Position numbers and translations under genes: made by a program | Part shown: in pieces, positions 8,895-19,307 of the stretch | How positions within the stretch are numbered: position 1 is the first letter of the stretch | Layout of the letters: each line of letters begins with the position of its first letter | Notes under the pieces: model-generated | Database searches by the model: none | What the model was told of the DNA's origin: nothing | What the model saw: the letters and a program-made list of their open reading frames with translations, nothing else | Assembly (NCBI RefSeq): GCF_003026475.1 | Contig: NZ_PYMC01000001.1 | Span: forward strand, 248,001 to 312,000 | Length of the DNA stretch: 64,000 bases | Origin: Photobacterium lipolyticum | Lineage (GTDB): Bacteria; Pseudomonadota; Gammaproteobacteria; Enterobacterales; Vibrionaceae | Direction: 5' to 3'

Positions 8895-10565
8895 TTATTC
8901 GCCTTTAGCCGCTTTGAAAGCGTCAGCCATAGCGCTACCGAAAGAAGCATCTTCTTGCTTGTTTAGGCTTGCCATTGCTTCTTGCTCTTCAGCAACATCT
9001 TTAGCACGAACAGATAGGTTGATTACGCGGTTCTTACGGTCAACACCTGTGAACTTCGCTTCAACAGCGTCGCCTACAGAAAGAACTAGAGTTGCGTCTT
9101 CAACACGGTCAACTGATGCTTCAGAAGCACGTAGGTAACCTTCAACACCTTCAGCTAGTTCTACTGTTGCGCCTTTAGCGTCAACTGCAGTAACAGTACC
9201 GTTTACAAGAGCGCCTTTCTTAGTTACTGCAACGTAACCGTTGAATGGGTCTTCTTCGATCTGCTTAACGCCTAGAGAGATACGCTCACGCTCTGCGTCA
9301 ACTGCTAGAACAACTGCAGAGATTTCGTCGCCTTTCTTGAAGTCACGAACTGCGTCTTCACCAGAAACATTCCAAGAAATGTCAGATAGGTGAACAAGAC
9401 CGTCGATGCCGCCTTCAAGACCGATGAAGATACCAAAGTCAGTGATAGACTTGATCTTACCAGTTACTTGGTCGCCCTTAGCTTGCATTTCTGCAAATGA
9501 CTGCCATGGGTTAGCTTTACACTGCTTAAGACCTAGGCTGATACGACGACGTTCTTCGTCGATATCAAGAACCATAACTTCAACTTCGTCGCCAACGTTA
9601 ACAACTTTCGATGGGTGGATGTTTTTGTTAGTCCAATCCATTTCAGAAACGTGTACTAGGCCTTCAACGCCTTCTTCGATTTCAACGAAGCAGCCGTAGT
9701 CAGTTAGGTTAGTTACACGGCCAGTAAGCTTAGTGCTTTCTGGGTAACGCTTAGCGATTGCTACCCATGGATCTTCGCCAAGTTGCTTAAGACCTAGTGA
9801 TACGCGAGTACGCTCACGGTCGAACTTAAGAACTTTAACGTTGATTTCGTCGCCAACATTAACGATTTCGCTTGGGTGCTTAACGCGTTTCCAAGCCATA
9901 TCAGTAATGTGTAGAAGACCGTCAACACCGCCAAGATCAACAAATGCGCCGTAGTCAGTAAGGTTCTTAACGATACCTTTAACTTCCATGCCTTCTTGTA
10001 GAGATGCAAGTAGCTCGTCACGCTCAACGCTGTTTTCAGATTCGATAACTGCGCGGCGAGAAACAACAACGTTGTTGCGCTTCTGGTCAAGCTTGATTAC
10101 TTTGAACTCTAGCTCTTTGTTTTCCAGGTGAGCAGTGTCACGAACTGGACGTACGTCAACTAGTGAACCAGGAAGGAACGCACGGATACCGTTAAGTTCA
10201 ACTGTGAAGCCGCCCTTAACTTTACCGTTGATGATACCAACAACTGTTTCAGCTTCTTCGTAAGCTTTTTCAAGCTGGATCCAAGCTTCATGACGCTTAG
10301 CTTTCTCACGAGAAAGTTTAGTCTCACCGAAACCATCTTCGATTGCGTCAAGTGCTACGTCGATTTCTGCACCAATTTCGATTTCAAGTTCGCCAGCAGC
10401 GTTTTTGAATTCTTCAACTGGAATAGAAGACTCAGACTTAAGGCCCGCATCAACAAGTACGTAACCGTTCTCGATACCGATTACGGTACCTTTAACGATC
10501 GCACCCGGGCGAGTTTCGATTTCGTTTAGAGACTCTTCAAAGAGTAAAGCAAAAGATTCAGTCAT
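8895..10565 (-). CDS. rpsA: 30S ribosomal protein S1
   Basis: Ribosomal protein S1, 556 residues (557 in E. coli), with six S1 RNA-binding repeats. The first two bind the 30S subunit and the later ones bind mRNA; repeated G-V-(D/E)-GL-(V/L)-H-(V/I)-S motifs mark repeats 3-5. The ribosome site before the ATG is weak (GAAG at a long spacing, AT-rich), which matches the atypical, self-regulated rpsA initiation region of E. coli. Codon use is highly biased, as expected of a strongly expressed gene. It lies 98 bases downstream of cmk, the classic arrangement. Confidence 0.98.
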   Translation of the reverse strand: MTESFALLFEESLNEIETRPGAIVKGTVIGIENGYVLVDAGLKSESSIPVEEFKNAAGELEIEIGAEIDVALDAIEDGFGETKLSREKAKRHEAWIQLEKAYEEAETVVGIINGKVKGGFTVELNGIRAFLPGSLVDVRPVRDTAHLENKELEFKVIKLDQKRNNVVVSRRAVIESENSVERDELLASLQEGMEVKGIVKNLTDYGAFVDLGGVDGLLHITDMAWKRVKHPSEIVNVGDEINVKVLKFDRERTRVSLGLKQLGEDPWVAIAKRYPESTKLTGRVTNLTDYGCFVEIEEGVEGLVHVSEMDWTNKNIHPSKVVNVGDEVEVMVLDIDEERRRISLGLKQCKANPWQSFAEMQAKGDQVTGKIKSITDFGIFIGLEGGIDGLVHLSDISWNVSGEDAVRDFKKGDEISAVVLAVDAERERISLGVKQIEEDPFNGYVAVTKKGALVNGTVTAVDAKGATVELAEGVEGYLRASEASVDRVEDATLVLSVGDAVEAKFTGVDRKNRVINLSVRAKDVAEEQEAMASLNKQEDASFGSAMADAFKAAKGE

Positions 10566-10663
10566 TTAATTAATCTTCAATATGATAAACAACCATGGGT
10601 ATCCTACCGCATGGGGTTGAAAGTAATGTCAGTTTTCTTCCATGAAACCGACAGCATCGCTGA

Positions 10664-11362
10664 TCACTCAGCAAATAATGATTTTGTATCTAATTTCTGT
10701 TCAATATAAGCCAACGCTTGTGCCGTCACTTGCTCTATTGACATATCAGTAGAGTCTAGCACCAAAGCGTCGCCTGCGGGACGTAACGGAGCCACCGAAC
10801 GATTACGATCGCGGTCGTCACGTTCCTGAATTTCACTTAAAAGGCTGTCAAAGTTAACATCTAAGCCCTTTTGTTGCAACTGATTCATACGGCGGTTAGC
10901 GCGCTCTTCTGCGCTCGCGTCAAGAAAGAATTTCACTTCTGCGCTCGGAAATACCACCGTACCCATATCGCGTCCGTCAGCCACCAGACCGGGAGCATGA
11001 CTAAAGGCACGCTGGCGACGAAGTAAGGCTTCTCGTACGCGCGGTAACGCAGCCACTTTTGACGCGGTATTCCCCACGTCTTCTGTACGAAGCGTGTTCG
11101 ATACGTCTTCACCTTCCAGAATAACCTTCACCAGTTCACCTTCAGCGATAAACTGGACATCTAAATGCGCTGCAAGCGGAACCAAGGCGTCTTCTGACGC
11201 AATATCAACACCGTGATGAATGGCAGCCAGTGCCAATACGCGGTAAATCGCACCAGAATCGAGTAAATTCCAGCCCAGCTTTTCTGCTAACAGCATACAT
11301 AGCGTACCCTTACCGGCACCACTTGGACCGTCAACAGTGATAACTGGAGCGTGAGTAGACAT
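10664..11362 (-). CDS. cmk: Cytidylate kinase
   Basis: Phosphorylates CMP and dCMP to the diphosphates using ATP. 232 residues (227 in E. coli). The P-loop is GPSGAGKGT at about residues 12-20. The substrate region reads [13 protein letters not shown] near residues 127-139, and the lid region contains [14 protein letters not shown] near 180-193. The ATG follows a GGAG site. It is the first gene of cmk-rpsA-ihfB; aroA upstream is cut off by a terminator at 11517-11544. Confidence 0.97.
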   Translation of the reverse strand: MSTHAPVITVDGPSGAGKGTLCMLLAEKLGWNLLDSGAIYRVLALAAIHHGVDIASEDALVPLAAHLDVQFIAEGELVKVILEGEDVSNTLRTEDVGNTASKVAALPRVREALLRRQRAFSHAPGLVADGRDMGTVVFPSAEVKFFLDASAEERANRRMNQLQQKGLDVNFDSLLSEIQERDDRDRNRSVAPLRPAGDALVLDSTDMSIEQVTAQALAYIEQKLDTKSLFAE

Positions 11363-11516
11363 AGGTTTTCTCCGAAATTGTTACAACAATCATTTCGTTA
11401 AGCAGAATAACTGCCTATCAAACGGGGGCATATTATACGTGAGAAATAACAAAGTTACACCTAAAAACATAAATGAGCCAATCAGTTCTTTTTTTGAAAT
11501 AAGCCCTTGCAAATAA

Positions 11517-11544
11517 AAAGCCCGTAGCTACGAGTACGGGCTTT
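11517..11544 (-). terminator. Terminator of aroA
   Basis: Stem AAAGCCCGTA / TACGGGCTTT with an 8-base loop. On the minus strand it is followed by TTATTT, directly after the aroA stop. Confidence 0.85.
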
Positions 11545-11570
11545 CTCTGCAAGCTAAAGACTGTCAGCCG

Positions 11571-12857
11571 TTATGCGGGCTGACTCAACATGGCTAACTT
11601 GTCGAAATAGTCAGGGAAGGTTTTCGAGGTACATTTAGGATCATTGATAGTCACAGGCGTATCACTCAGGGCCACTAATGAAAAACACATCGCCATGCGA
11701 TGGTCATCATAAGTATCGATGGCTGCATGTTTAAGTTGCGCCGGTGGCGTAATCGTAATGTAGTCATCGCCCTCTTCAACTTCAGCACCCACTTTACGCA
11801 ACTCTGTTGCCATGGCAGCCAAACGATCCGTCTCTTTCACACGCCAGTTATAAACATTGCGGATAGAGGTTGTGCCCTCAGCAAAAAGTGCCGCGATGGC
11901 AATCGTCATTGCCGCATCAGGAATGTGGTTAAAGTCCATATCAATAGCTTTCAATTCACCACGACGGGCAATCACGAAGTCATCGCCCCATTCAATCTCA
12001 GCGCCCATAGCGGCAAGCGCATCAGCAAACTGTACATCACCCTGAATGCTTTGCTTGCCTATGCCCGTTACTTTGATTTCGCCGCCTTTTATCGCCGCAG
12101 CGGCTAAGAAATAAGACGCTGACGACGCATCCCCTTCGACCAGAAATTCGCCAGGAGCCTGATAAGTCTGACCGGCAGCAACGACAAATTCCTGATAATC
12201 CCGGTTTTCGACGGTAACACCGAACTGCGCCATAATATGCAAGGTAATATCAATATAAGGTTTTGAAACCAAGTCGCCTTTAATACGGATAACCGTCTCT
12301 GATTTAGCCAGTGGTGCCGCCATCAAAAATGCTGTTAAAAACTGGCTAGAAATCGAGCCATCTATTTCAACCTCACCACCTTGCAGACCTGTACCTATAA
12401 TTTTCAGCGGCGGGTAATTTTCATTTTCCAGATAAGTCACATCTGCGCCCGCAGTGCGTAATGCATCAACAAGGTGTCCGATTGGACGCTCTTTCATGCG
12501 GGGCTCACCCGTCAGTACAAACTCGCCATCCGCTAAGCATAATGCTGCAGCTAAAGGACGCATAGCCGTTCCGGCATTGCCCAAATATAATTCGAGAGCT
12601 TTTTCCGCTTGAAATGCTGAGCCCAATCCTTCCACTTCACATACGGTTTTGTCAGCCGATAATTGATAGTTCACACCCAGCTGTTTTAGTGCATTCAGCA
12701 TATGGCGGATATCATCACTGTCTAACAAATTGGTGAGGCGAGTATTACCTTGCGCTAACGCTGCCAATAATAGTGCGCGGTTAGAAACACTCTTCGAACC
12801 AGGTAAATTCACTTCCCCATTGACCTTCTTTATCGGCTGTAACGTTAAACTTTCCAT
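11571..12857 (-). CDS. aroA: 5-enolpyruvylshikimate-3-phosphate synthase
   Basis: Transfers enolpyruvyl from PEP to shikimate 3-phosphate, the sixth step of the shikimate pathway. 428 residues (427 in E. coli). The N-terminal signature [18 protein letters not shown] is at about residues 20-37. The [11 protein letters not shown] motif of class I enzymes is near residue 92, followed by [17 protein letters not shown]. The C-terminal DHRMAM is near residue 385. A terminator follows. serC, upstream of aroA in E. coli, is here separated from it by a Nudix gene on the opposite strand. No strong ribosome site is visible at the start. Confidence 0.97.
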   Translation of the reverse strand: MESLTLQPIKKVNGEVNLPGSKSVSNRALLLAALAQGNTRLTNLLDSDDIRHMLNALKQLGVNYQLSADKTVCEVEGLGSAFQAEKALELYLGNAGTAMRPLAAALCLADGEFVLTGEPRMKERPIGHLVDALRTAGADVTYLENENYPPLKIIGTGLQGGEVEIDGSISSQFLTAFLMAAPLAKSETVIRIKGDLVSKPYIDITLHIMAQFGVTVENRDYQEFVVAAGQTYQAPGEFLVEGDASSASYFLAAAAIKGGEIKVTGIGKQSIQGDVQFADALAAMGAEIEWGDDFVIARRGELKAIDMDFNHIPDAAMTIAIAALFAEGTTSIRNVYNWRVKETDRLAAMATELRKVGAEVEEGDDYITITPPAQLKHAAIDTYDDHRMAMCFSLVALSDTPVTINDPKCTSKTFPDYFDKLAMLSQPA

Positions 12858-12970
12858 CTGTTATTTATTCAATCCTGTATTTTGGGCGTTCCTGCAGATT
12901 AGCGAATAATGCCTCAGTTCGCTAGTACCTTTTTTAATCCAAATAGCATATGGCTGTTTTGCCTAAATGC

Positions 12971-13016
12971 CACTGAATTCTCACTGAACTCTGTACCTTG
13001 AAGGTATTTGGGTATA
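12971..13016 (+). repeat. Short intergenic repeat, copy 1
   Basis: About 46 bp of the family with consensus around CACTGAACTCTGCATCTTG and an end in GGGTATA. It shares the block TCACTGAACTCTG with copy 2 (18331-18379) and resembles copies at 19211-19257 and 35335-35378. It lies about 110 bases before the Nudix gene. Confidence 0.65.
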
Positions 13017-13126
13017 AACCCTTATAGATTTTGGTCACACCAGCAGATACCCTAAACCAGATAAATTTATCAATAGTGTCAGGCAACTGCTGTATCAAAT
13101 TTCAATCATCAAATAAGGGATCAAAC

Positions 13127-13555
13127 GTGAGTTCAGTAACGCCCAAGGTCGGCATTGGCATCATCGTTGTAAATGACAGCGGTAAGATCCTTATTGGCAA
13201 ACGAAAGAACAGCCATGCACCATATTATTCAATACCGGGCGGTCACCTGGAAATTGGCGAAACTTTCTCTGAATGTGCCATTCGGGAGATGGCGGAAGAA
13301 ACGGGGATTACCATTTATAACCCAGAAGTTATTGCTGTGACGAATAACCTCGTGACTTACCGGGAATCAGGCAAGCATTACATCAGCGTTGCGCTCCTTG
13401 TGACCGATTTCAACGGTGAGCCGGAATTAAAAGAGCCCGACAAATGTGAGGGCTGGCAGTGGGTCGATCCTAACAGTCTACCCTACCCGCATTTTGATGC
13501 CAGCGAACAATCTATTCGCTGTTATCTGACGAAAAAATTCTGCATAAATAAATAA
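13127..13555 (+). CDS. Nudix hydrolase (NUDT15/MutT-like)
   Basis: Predicted nucleoside di/triphosphate hydrolase of 142 residues. The Nudix box is complete and matches GX5EX7REUXEEXGU at about residues 38-60 (GGHLEIGETF ... REMAEETGI). The LIGKRKNSHA strand upstream resembles the NUDT15-like group. I chose the GTG at 13127 because AAGGGA lies 6 bases upstream and the protein then starts just before the first beta strand; longer in-frame starts lack support. The substrate is unknown. It is monocistronic and convergent with serC, sharing the terminator at 13554-13579. Confidence 0.88.
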   Translation: MSSVTPKVGIGIIVVNDSGKILIGKRKNSHAPYYSIPGGHLEIGETFSECAIREMAEETGITIYNPEVIAVTNNLVTYRESGKHYISVALLVTDFNGEPELKEPDKCEGWQWVDPNSLPYPHFDASEQSIRCYLTKKFCINK

Positions 13556-13579
13556 AAAAACCGCCAAATGGCGGTTTTT
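13554..13579. terminator. Bidirectional terminator, Nudix gene / serC
   Basis: A7-CCGCC-AAAT-GGCGG-T5 hairpin between the two convergent stops. It functions symmetrically on both strands. Confidence 0.9.
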
Positions 13580-13594
13580 CATATTCAAGTATGA

Positions 13595-14677
13595 TCAAGC
13601 ATTTGTCTGCTCAAACTGCTGCATAAAGTCAACCAGAGCCTGCACGCCTTCAATCGGCATGGCGTTGTAAATCGATGCACGCATACCGCCGACAACACGG
13701 TGTCCTTGCAGCGCTTTCAAACCCGCAGCATCAGCTTGCTCCAAGAATTTTCCATCAAGTTCCGGAGTCTTTAACTGGAACGGTACATTCATCAATGAAC
13801 GGTTATCCGGGTGGACATTATTCTTATAGAAGTCTGAGCTATCAATAAAGTCATATAGCAAATTCGCTTTTGCTTCATTCCTTTTTTGCATCGCTTCCAA
13901 GCCACCGAGATCTTTCAGCCACTTAAACACTTCACCTGCCAGATACCAGGCAAATGTCGGCGGTGTATTGAACATCGACTCTTTGTCGAACAGTACTTTA
14001 TAATCAAAGATGCTTGGGATCACTTGCTTCGCTTTACCCAGTAAATCGTCGCGAACTATCACAATGGTTAAACCTGCAGGACCAACATTCTTCTGTGCCC
14101 CCGCATAAATAACACCATACTTCGACACATCGATAGGGCGAGACAAAATCGTTGAGGACATATCTGCAACGATGGGTTTGTCCGTATCTGGTAAATCACG
14201 GATTTCAATGCCGTCAATCGTCTCATTCGGGCAGAAATGGACAAAAGGTGCATCATCAGAAAGTGGCCACTCACTTGCGGGCAGAATCGCCTTTTTACCA
14301 TCACGCTCACATGTGATATCCACCGCATTGGGCTCACAATATTTCTTCGCTTCAGCAATCGCACTGTGTGCCCAATAACCGCCATCCATATAGTCGGCCG
14401 TTTGTGCATCACCCAATAAATTCATTGGTACTGCGGCAAACTGACCACGAGCACCGCCATGACAGAAAAGAACATGATAGTTGGCAGGAATCGCTAATAG
14501 CTCACGCAGATCTTTTTCCGATTGCTGCGCAACAGCAAGAAACTCTTTGCTACGGTGGCTGATTTCCATCACCGATGTTCCTAAGCCATTCCAGTTAACG
14601 AGTTCTTCCTGAACCTTTTTTAAAACTTCCGCTGGGATCATCGCTGGGCCAGCGCAAAAGTTATAGACTTTTTCCAT
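13595..14677 (-). CDS. serC: Phosphoserine aminotransferase
   Basis: PLP enzyme that converts 3-phosphohydroxypyruvate to phosphoserine, and also acts in pyridoxal phosphate synthesis. 360 residues (362 in E. coli). The start [15 protein letters not shown] is canonical. The PLP lysine lies in [12 protein letters not shown] near residue 198, and the substrate region [10 protein letters not shown] is near the C-terminus. A longer in-frame start (14704) has no family support. A CAGGAG lies a rather long 13 bases upstream of the ATG. gyrA is downstream of a terminator on the same strand, so serC is probably transcribed on its own from the 14678-14890 gap. Confidence 0.97.
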   Translation of the reverse strand: MEKVYNFCAGPAMIPAEVLKKVQEELVNWNGLGTSVMEISHRSKEFLAVAQQSEKDLRELLAIPANYHVLFCHGGARGQFAAVPMNLLGDAQTADYMDGGYWAHSAIAEAKKYCEPNAVDITCERDGKKAILPASEWPLSDDAPFVHFCPNETIDGIEIRDLPDTDKPIVADMSSTILSRPIDVSKYGVIYAGAQKNVGPAGLTIVIVRDDLLGKAKQVIPSIFDYKVLFDKESMFNTPPTFAWYLAGEVFKWLKDLGGLEAMQKRNEAKANLLYDFIDSSDFYKNNVHPDNRSLMNVPFQLKTPELDGKFLEQADAAGLKALQGHRVVGGMRASIYNAMPIEGVQALVDFMQQFEQTNA

Positions 14678-14892
14678 GATGAAAAACGTGCTCCTGCAGT
14701 GCAATTGGGGGGATATTTATATTTCTTATCACAAACCGTTGAGACAACGAGCAGTGACAAGGATCAACTTATATCATTTTTTACACCTTTATCGCGGATC
14801 TGGAAACCCCTTGAGGCAACTATTTATAGAAAAAAGATCGACTCGGCTGTAGTCATTGTCATCATCGGCTGTTTCCGCTTTTTCAGGTATAA

Positions 14893-14920
14893 AAAAGCGC
14901 AACCCGTGGGTTGCGCTTTT
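14893..14920 (-). terminator. Terminator of gyrA
   Basis: Near-continuous inverted repeat AAAAGCGCAACCC / GGGTTGCGCTTTT. On the minus strand it runs into T residues about 20 bases after the gyrA stop. Confidence 0.88.
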
Positions 14921-14941
14921 ATCAGCATAGCAAACTAACGA

Positions 14942-17632
14942 TTAGTCTTCGTCAGTTGATGCGTCTTGCTCTGAATCCGCTTCTGGTTGTTGCGTTGCTT
15001 CTGTATCCGTAGCCTGCTCACCGTCGACTGCAATTTCACCATCTACGATAGCGTCTTCATCCAGTTCAACTTCTTCTGGCTCATCAATACGCTGAAGACC
15101 AACAACAAGTTCTTCGTCAGCAGTACGAATTAGCGTCACACCTTGAGTGTTACGACCAACACGGCTTACTTCAGAAACACGAGTTCGTACTAATGTACCA
15201 CCATTGGTGATCATCATGAACTCATCGCCATCTTCAGCCTGAACTGCACCAACAACTTTACCGTTACGATCAGAAACCTTTATAGATACAACACCTTGTG
15301 TCGCACGGCTCTTCGCTGGGTATTCTTCTAGTGAAGTACGCTTACCGTAACCATTTTCAGTTACTGTCAGTACATCACCTTCGTTGTGTGGAACAATCAA
15401 TGATACAACTTTGTCACCTTCAGCCAGCTTAATACCACGAACACCAGCTGCAGTACGTCCCATACCACGAACACCGCCTTTCGCATTGCCGTCTTCGTCA
15501 ATGACAGGACTTTCGTAGAATCGAACCACTTTACCGTAAGAAGAGAATAGCATGATATCGCGTGTGCCATCAGTGACGTCGACACCAATCAGCGAATCTC
15601 CTTCACGCAGGTTCACTGCAATGATACCAGCGCTACGAGGGCGGCTGAAATCAGTCAGAGGTGTCTTCTTCACAGTACCGTCAGCGGTTGCCATGAAGAC
15701 AAACTTATCTTCTTCGTACTCGCGTACGGGCAGGATCGCAGTAATGCGCTCACCTTCTTCCAACGGAAGAATGTTCACGATTGGCTTACCACGAGCAGTA
15801 CGGCTCGCTAATGGTAACTGGTACACTTTCAGCCAGTACATACGACCACGGCTAGAGAAGCACAAGATAGTATCGTGAGTATTGGCCACCAGCAGACGCT
15901 CGATGAAGTCTTCTTCCTTCATGCGCGTTGCCGCTTTACCTTTACCGCCACGACGCTGAGCTTCGTAGTCGCTCAGAATCTGGTACTTCACATAACCTTC
16001 ATGAGAAAGCGTAACAACAACATCTTCCTGAGTGATCAGATCCTCAAGATCGATATCATGGCTCGCAGCAGTAATTTCAGTACGACGTTCATCGTTAAAC
16101 TGCTCTTTAACGGCAAAAAGTTCTTCGCGAATTACTTCCATCAGGCGCTCAGGGCTACCAAGGATCAGTAGTAATTCTTCGATGATATCAAGAAGACCTT
16201 TGTATTCTTCAAGGATCTTCTCGTGTTCCAGACCAGTTAAGCGGTGCAGACGAAGCTCAAGAATTGCTTGTGCTTGTGGCTCTGTCAGGAAGTACTGACC
16301 GCCATGAATACCAAACTCAGGCGCTAACCATTCAGGACGTGCGGCATCAACACCAGCACGCTCAAGCATTGCAGCAACATCACCTAGCTGCCATGGACGA
16401 GCCAGAAGCCCTTCACGCGCAACTTGTGGTGTTGGCGCATTACGGATCAACTCGATAATTTGATCGATGTTAACCAGTGCAATGGCCAGACCTTCAAGAA
16501 GGTGCGCACGCTCACGCGCTTTACGCAATTCGAAAATTGTACGACGTGTCACCACTTCACGGCGGTGATTCACGAAGCACTTCAGCATCTCTTTTAAGTT
16601 GAATAGCTTCGGCTGGCCATGGTCAAGTGCAACCATGTTAATACCGAATGTCGTTTGCAGCTGAGTTTGTGAATAAAGGTTATTAAGAATAACTTCACCG
16701 ACAGCATCACGCTTACATTCAACAACAATGCGCATACCGTCTTTATCAGACTCATCACGTAATGCACTGATGCCTTCAACTTTTTTATCTTTAACTAGCT
16801 CAGCGATCTTTTCGATCAAACGTGCTTTGTTCACCTGATATGGGATCTCAGTGACAATAATGGTTTCTCGACCATTTTTCTCAACTTCAATATCAGCTTT
16901 AGCACGCATGTAAACTTTACCGCGACCAGTATGGTAGGCATCAATGATACCTTTTCGACCATTGATCAGTGCCGCAGTCGGGAAGTCAGGGCCTGGAATA
17001 TAATCCATCAGCTGATCGATAGTGATCTCTTCATTATCGATATAAGCCAAACAGCCATTGATGACTTCACCCAGGTTATGAGGCGGTATGTTTGTTGCCA
17101 TACCAACCGCAATGCCCGATGAACCGTTGACTAAAAGGTTTGGAACCCTAGTCGGTAGCACTGCCGGAATATGTTCTGTACCATCATAGTTCGGCACATA
17201 GTCGACAGTTTCTTTATCAAGGTCAGCCAAAAGTTCGTGGGCTATTTTTGCCATACGAATTTCGGTATATCGCATCGCCGCCGCCGAATCGCCATCAACG
17301 GAACCGAAGTTACCCTGACCATCGACAAGCATGTAGCGTAGCGAGAATGGTTGCGCCATACGTACGATAGTATCGTATACAGCACTATCACCATGCGGGT
17401 GATATTTACCGATTACGTCACCTACCACACGGGCGGATTTTTTGTAAGCTTTATTCCAGTCATTGCCTAGCACATTCATCGCGAATAATACGCGACGGTG
17501 CACTGGCTTAAGGCCATCACGCACATCCGGAAGAGCACGACCCACGATAACTGACATCGCGTAGTCGAGATACGAGCCTTTCAGCTCATCTTCAATATTT
17601 ACGGGCGTGATCTCTTTTGCAAGATCGCTCAT
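14942..17632 (-). CDS. gyrA: DNA gyrase subunit A
   Basis: Catalytic DNA-cleaving subunit of gyrase, which introduces negative supercoils. 896 residues (875 in E. coli). The start [20 protein letters not shown] is canonical; 15 in-frame codons upstream are not part of the gene. The quinolone-resistance region [19 protein letters not shown] carries Ser and Asp at the positions equivalent to E. coli 83 and 87, so it looks wild type. The active-site tyrosine lies in the [11 protein letters not shown] stretch. The GyrA box is QRRGGKG near residue 560. The C-terminal tail is strongly acidic. A TIR-bounded 159-bp element lies only 37 bases upstream of the start. Confidence 0.98.
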   Translation of the reverse strand: MSDLAKEITPVNIEDELKGSYLDYAMSVIVGRALPDVRDGLKPVHRRVLFAMNVLGNDWNKAYKKSARVVGDVIGKYHPHGDSAVYDTIVRMAQPFSLRYMLVDGQGNFGSVDGDSAAAMRYTEIRMAKIAHELLADLDKETVDYVPNYDGTEHIPAVLPTRVPNLLVNGSSGIAVGMATNIPPHNLGEVINGCLAYIDNEEITIDQLMDYIPGPDFPTAALINGRKGIIDAYHTGRGKVYMRAKADIEVEKNGRETIIVTEIPYQVNKARLIEKIAELVKDKKVEGISALRDESDKDGMRIVVECKRDAVGEVILNNLYSQTQLQTTFGINMVALDHGQPKLFNLKEMLKCFVNHRREVVTRRTIFELRKARERAHLLEGLAIALVNIDQIIELIRNAPTPQVAREGLLARPWQLGDVAAMLERAGVDAARPEWLAPEFGIHGGQYFLTEPQAQAILELRLHRLTGLEHEKILEEYKGLLDIIEELLLILGSPERLMEVIREELFAVKEQFNDERRTEITAASHDIDLEDLITQEDVVVTLSHEGYVKYQILSDYEAQRRGGKGKAATRMKEEDFIERLLVANTHDTILCFSSRGRMYWLKVYQLPLASRTARGKPIVNILPLEEGERITAILPVREYEEDKFVFMATADGTVKKTPLTDFSRPRSAGIIAVNLREGDSLIGVDVTDGTRDIMLFSSYGKVVRFYESPVIDEDGNAKGGVRGMGRTAAGVRGIKLAEGDKVVSLIVPHNEGDVLTVTENGYGKRTSLEEYPAKSRATQGVVSIKVSDRNGKVVGAVQAEDGDEFMMITNGGTLVRTRVSEVSRVGRNTQGVTLIRTADEELVVGLQRIDEPEEVELDEDAIVDGEIAVDGEQATDTEATQQPEADSEQDASTDED

Positions 17633-17669
17633 TGAGCCAATATCCCTCAGGTAATTTCTGTCGTATACG

Positions 17670-17828
17670 TATACCAAACGGCATAGTTATCACGCCTATC
17701 TGCGCGTCATTGGTTGATAACTGCCTCAAAGAGCTTTGATGTAGCCCCCTACCGCTTCAACCATTCGGATTGCTCTCAAACAGCTGAGACCGCTCAGATT
17801 GGGTCTGATAACTATGACGTTGGGTATA
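17670..17828. mobile_element. MITE-like element in the gyrA upstream region
   Basis: A 159-bp segment bounded by imperfect terminal inverted repeats of about 23 bp. The left end is TATACCAAACGGCATAGTTA; the right end read inverted is TATACCCAACGTCATAGTTA. Weaker symmetry continues inward. There is no coding capacity. It lies between the gyrA start and its probable upstream promoter. Target duplication is uncertain (TA at both ends). Confidence 0.6.
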
Positions 17829-18191
17829 ATACGTGCAAGGTGCGAGAATATAGCATAATTCCGAATTAATAGGCACACCTTTCACTCCATATGTTGTGAC
17901 TAATTTGGTGTATTTACGAAAAATCAGAATCATTGCTATTAATATTCGAATGAACATCCCCTATCTCAGGTCGATCTTTAACCATTCTATTCTCCTCATT
18001 CTTCACAATCGTTCAAAAAAAGTGCAACCAATTGTAAAAATACGACCCATACCTTTTTTATACACATTGGTCACCCGACCGGAATAAATCCTAAACAAAC
18101 TCTGATCGCTGTCACCTTTATCGTCAGCACCAGGCGTAAAATCGGTGATGATCACAGGGAAATTTATCGTGAAAAAATAAGTGAGGTTGCC
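17829..18191. other. AT-rich intergenic region upstream of gyrA
   Basis: No convincing gene. Short frames on both strands lack ribosome sites and family resemblance. On the minus strand, TATATT and TATTAT hexamers near 17825-17850 could serve gyrA as -10 elements, but no clear -35 pairs with them. Confidence 0.4.
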
Positions 18192-18338
18192 ATGTTAAGT
18201 TCTGCAATAAATACCATCGGATTGTGCATCATCTGCGGGAAATATGTACTTATGTTAATTCTGGCAGCAATGACCATTTTTTCAGGCTCTATTAGTCCTG
18301 ATTTCTTAACTTTTCCTATTATTGACTCGTCAGAATAA
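18192..18338 (+). CDS. Possible small membrane protein (48 aa)
   Basis: A 48-codon ORF beginning ATG with GAGG five bases upstream. It is hydrophobic through most of its length: LSSAINTIGLCIICGKYVLM, then LILAAMTIFSGS, then a polar end. It could be one or two short membrane segments. I recognise no family. It lies between gyrA and ubiG, and its stop codon falls at the edge of a short repeat. It may be chance coding in AT-rich DNA; the good ribosome site is the main argument. Confidence 0.3.
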   Translation: MLSSAINTIGLCIICGKYVLMLILAAMTIFSGSISPDFLTFPIIDSSE

Positions 18339-18379
18339 TTCTCACTGAACTCTGCATCTTGACGTAGTTTAGGTTTATA
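18331..18379 (+). repeat. Short intergenic repeat, copy 2
   Basis: About 49 bp sharing TCTCACTGAACTCTG with copy 1 and GAACTCTGCATCTTGA with copy 3. It ends in TTTATA, 22 bases before the ubiG start, in the same orientation as the downstream gene, as in copies 1 and 3. Confidence 0.65.
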
Positions 18380-18401
18380 ATACGCCAACCAGTTAAGGAA
18401 A

Positions 18402-19121
18402 ATGGCGATAACAATGACCAAGCAGTTAAATGTCGATCCGGCAGAAATCAGTAAATTTGAAGATATGGCGTCACGCTGGTGGGATTTCGAAGGTGAATTC
18501 AAGCCTCTTCACCAAATCAACCCGCTTCGCCTGAACTATGTGATTGACCGTTCCGGTGGGCTGTTTGGCAAGAAAGTACTGGATGTTGGCTGTGGAGGCG
18601 GCATTCTGGCTGAAAGCATGGCGGTGGAAGGTGCCGATGTCATTGGATTAGATATGGGGAAAGAACCCCTGACCGTTGCCCGCCTGCATGCATTAGAGAC
18701 AGGCACAAAGCTAGAGTATGTACAACGCACAGCGGAAGAACACGCCGAGCTGCATCCACAAACCTATGATGTGATCACCTGTATGGAAATGCTTGAGCAC
18801 GTACCCGATCCTGCGTCAGTGATTGCTGCGTGTGCCAAAATGGTTAAACCGGGTGGTCATGTGTTTTTTTCCACCTTGAACCGTAACAGCAAATCTTTCC
18901 TCTTTGCCATTGTTGGCGCAGAGCACCTACTCAAGCTGGTACCTAAAGGGACACACGATCACAAAAAGTTTATTCGCCCATCGGAATTGATTGGCATGAT
19001 TGACCCGACCCCGCTTCAAGATCGCCACATTACCGGCCTTCACTATAATCCGTTAACGGATCACTACTGGTTAGGTAGCAACGTTGATGTGAACTACATT
19101 GTGCACACCGTCAAACCTTAG
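18402..19121 (+). CDS. ubiG: Ubiquinone biosynthesis O-methyltransferase
   Basis: SAM-dependent enzyme that carries out both O-methylations in ubiquinone synthesis. 239 residues (240 in E. coli). The SAM-binding motif [13 protein letters not shown] is at about residues 59-71, with post-motif VIGLDMG, then [11 protein letters not shown] near 127 and [14 protein letters not shown] near 152-165. The N-terminal [19 protein letters not shown] is typical of UbiG. A second ATG 4 codons in (18414) is an equally possible start; AAGGA lies very close to the first. gyrA and ubiG are divergent, as in many gammaproteobacteria. A terminator follows. Confidence 0.96.
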   Translation: MAITMTKQLNVDPAEISKFEDMASRWWDFEGEFKPLHQINPLRLNYVIDRSGGLFGKKVLDVGCGGGILAESMAVEGADVIGLDMGKEPLTVARLHALETGTKLEYVQRTAEEHAELHPQTYDVITCMEMLEHVPDPASVIAACAKMVKPGGHVFFSTLNRNSKSFLFAIVGAEHLLKLVPKGTHDHKKFIRPSELIGMIDPTPLQDRHITGLHYNPLTDHYWLGSNVDVNYIVHTVKP

Positions 19122-19150
19122 TTTTTTCACGCCAGTATTGATATTCCCAT

Positions 19151-19174
19151 AAAAGGGCATGCTATTGCCCTTTT
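19151..19174 (+). terminator. Terminator of ubiG
   Basis: AAAAGGGCA / TGCCCTTTT hairpin with a 6-base loop, 30 bases after the ubiG stop. Confidence 0.88.
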
Positions 19175-19210
19175 ATCCATATTCACTCAAACGCTTGTCT
19201 TGACTAAAAG

Positions 19211-19257
19211 CCAATGAATTCGCGCTGAACTCTGCATCTTGAGGTAGTTTGAGTATA
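19211..19257 (+). repeat. Short intergenic repeat, copy 3
   Basis: About 47 bp sharing GCTGAACTCTGCATCTTGA and GGTAGTTTGAGTATA with the family. It lies about 50 bases before the HAD phosphatase gene, in the same orientation. Confidence 0.65.
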
Positions 19258-19307
19258 TGCTTCCTATAGTGCTTCTTTTTTTGTGGTTGCTATATGGACA
19301 TTTAAGC

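Noticed and set aside
8875..10529. Several open frames on the opposite strand and in other frames within rpsA
   Set aside because: They are by-products of the strong codon bias of rpsA and have no family resemblance or ribosome sites.
14699..14938. A 79-codon frame between serC and gyrA
   Set aside because: It includes the gyrA terminator hairpin and the serC upstream region; no ribosome site.
17896..18087. A 63-codon plus-strand frame between gyrA and ubiG
   Set aside because: No ribosome site, AT-driven composition, no recognisable domain.
18164..18502. A 112-codon minus-strand frame overlapping the ubiG start
   Set aside because: It runs through the short repeat and into ubiG antisense; coding by chance is more likely.
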